Below, one piece after another: positions 30,399 through 31,030 of a DNA stretch of 31,030 bases (positions are counted from its first letter, which is position 1; every line of letters begins with the position of its first letter). The notes beneath the pieces are model-generated. The model searched no databases. It saw only the letters and a program-made list of their open reading frames with translations, and had not been told where the DNA came from. Source of the stretch: Pseudomonadota bacterium (GTDB taxonomy: Bacteria > Desulfobacterota > Desulfovibrionia > Desulfovibrionales > Desulfovibrionaceae); NCBI GenBank assembly GCA_023433925.1, contig JAEYTO010000061.1, forward strand, positions 1 through 31,030, given 5' to 3'. Made by a program: the position numbers and the translations under genes.

Positions 30399-31030
30399 GG
30401 GCCAGAGCAACGGCAGCAGCCAGACGCAGACCAGCATGGCGATGACGGTCAGGGGGGCGCCGACCTTGATGTAGTCGATGAAGCGGTATCCCCCCGGCCC
30501 CATGATCAGCAGGTGGGCGGGATGCGACACCGGGCTGGCGAAGCTTGCCGCCGCCGCCATGGCCACGGTCATCATCAGCAAGTGGGGGGAGATGCTCAAC
30601 TCGGCCGCCGTGCCGAGTGCCACCGGAGATACGAGCACCACCAGAGCCGCCGGCGGGATGACCTGCGTGCCCAGCGCCGTGACCAGGAAGAGGGCGGCCA
30701 CCACCCAGCGGGGTCCCAGGTCGCCAACCAGGGTCATGAGCGCCTCGGCCCCCATCCGCGCCGCTCCCGTGCGCTCGAAGGCCACCCCGAGGGGGAGCAG
30801 ACTGGCGATGAGGAAGATCACCTTCCACTCGACGGAGCGGTAGGCCTCGTCCATGCTGAGGCACCCGACGAGCACCATCAGGGCTGCTCCGGTGAGGGCG
30901 GCGATGGAGATGGGCACCAGGCCCAGAATAGCGCTGAGGATCACGGCCAGCATGATGGCGGCGGCCCCGGGCGCCGTCTTGAGGAGCGGCGCCTGGGCCG
31001 CCCACGTGTCGAGAACGAGGAAGTCCCGGT
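30393..31030 (-). CDS. SLC13/DASS-type permease, C-terminal part (partial)
   Basis: The frame is open from the window edge to TGA at 30393-30395, giving 211 residues of a larger protein. The first visible residues (RDFLVLDTWAAQAP) look like the end of a soluble regulatory domain. These are followed by membrane helices and the family segments WKVIFLIASLLPLGVAFERT, TQVIPPAALVVLVSPVALG and FASPVSHPAHLLIMGPGGY. The last is the conserved substrate and sodium site region near the C-terminus. Such permeases carry dicarboxylates, sulfate or similar anions. In a sulfate reducer, sulfate or dicarboxylate uptake is plausible but not shown. The hydrolase gene begins 118 bases downstream on the same strand. 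Confidence 0.88.
   Translation of the reverse strand, partial: RDFLVLDTWAAQAPLLKTAPGAAAIMLAVILSAILGLVPISIAALTGAALMVLVGCLSMDEAYRSVEWKVIFLIASLLPLGVAFERTGAARMGAEALMTLVGDLGPRWVVAALFLVTALGTQVIPPAALVVLVSPVALGTAAELSISPHLLMMTVAMAAAASFASPVSHPAHLLIMGPGGYRFIDYIKVGAPLTVIAMLVCVWLLPLLWPA

Overview
The window comes from a G+C-rich (about 60-65% by eye) Gram-negative bacterium, most likely a sulfate reducer of the Desulfovibrionales. The reasons are the close match, from memory, of several ribosomal proteins and RpoA to Desulfovibrio homologues, a LysR-selD selenium pair, and several low-potential Fe-S and chemotaxis proteins. No rRNA, tRNA, CRISPR array or intact transposase was seen.

Positions 1-14369 (+) hold one uninterrupted translation supercluster: the 3' end of tuf, then the S10, spc and alpha operons fused head to tail (rpsJ to rplQ, 27 ribosomal proteins plus secY, map and rpoA), closed by a strong intrinsic terminator after rplQ. 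No gap between genes exceeds about 105 bases. The two largest gaps, before rpmJ and before rpsK, contain inverted repeats that could be leaders. S4, S14 and L36 are all the zinc-ligand (Cys-rich) forms.

Positions 14412-16385 (+) hold a LysR-type regulator of the selenium-associated group and selD. selD is itself a selenoprotein gene: an in-frame TGA at codon 15 is followed at the expected distance by a hairpin that fits a bacterial SECIS. Reading it without recoding would lose the catalytic N-terminus. A dense set of hairpins separates it from a convergent chemoreceptor gene (16685-18751, -) whose sensor region is an exact-spacing tandem duplication of a zinc-binding CZB domain.

Positions 18752-24000 are accessory in character: a 730-base AT-rich to structured region without a convincing protein gene, a TetR regulator (-), a family 9 glycosyltransferase (+), two small helical proteins of unknown or flagellar-chaperone-like type (+), and an SRAP (HMCES/YedK-like) DNA-crosslink protein (-). 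Two diverged copies of a 140-148 base repeat with conserved hairpins lie at 19347-19487 and 23783-23930. The first supplies the stop codon of the tetR gene; the second abuts the ribosome-binding site of the SRAP gene.

Positions 24001-31030 hold a DEDDy exonuclease overlapping an endonuclease/exonuclease/phosphatase-fold protein (+), then a leftward set. The leftward set is an SLC13-type permease (cut by the window edge), a membrane metal-dependent hydrolase and an EamA transporter, then a Tat-exported DUF362 protein followed by a membrane Fe-S protein that fuses NapH-like and NapG-like halves around an internal twin-arginine segment. This last pair looks like a redox module of unknown function and is the best candidate here for undescribed biology, together with the repeat family and the structured region at 18960-19340.
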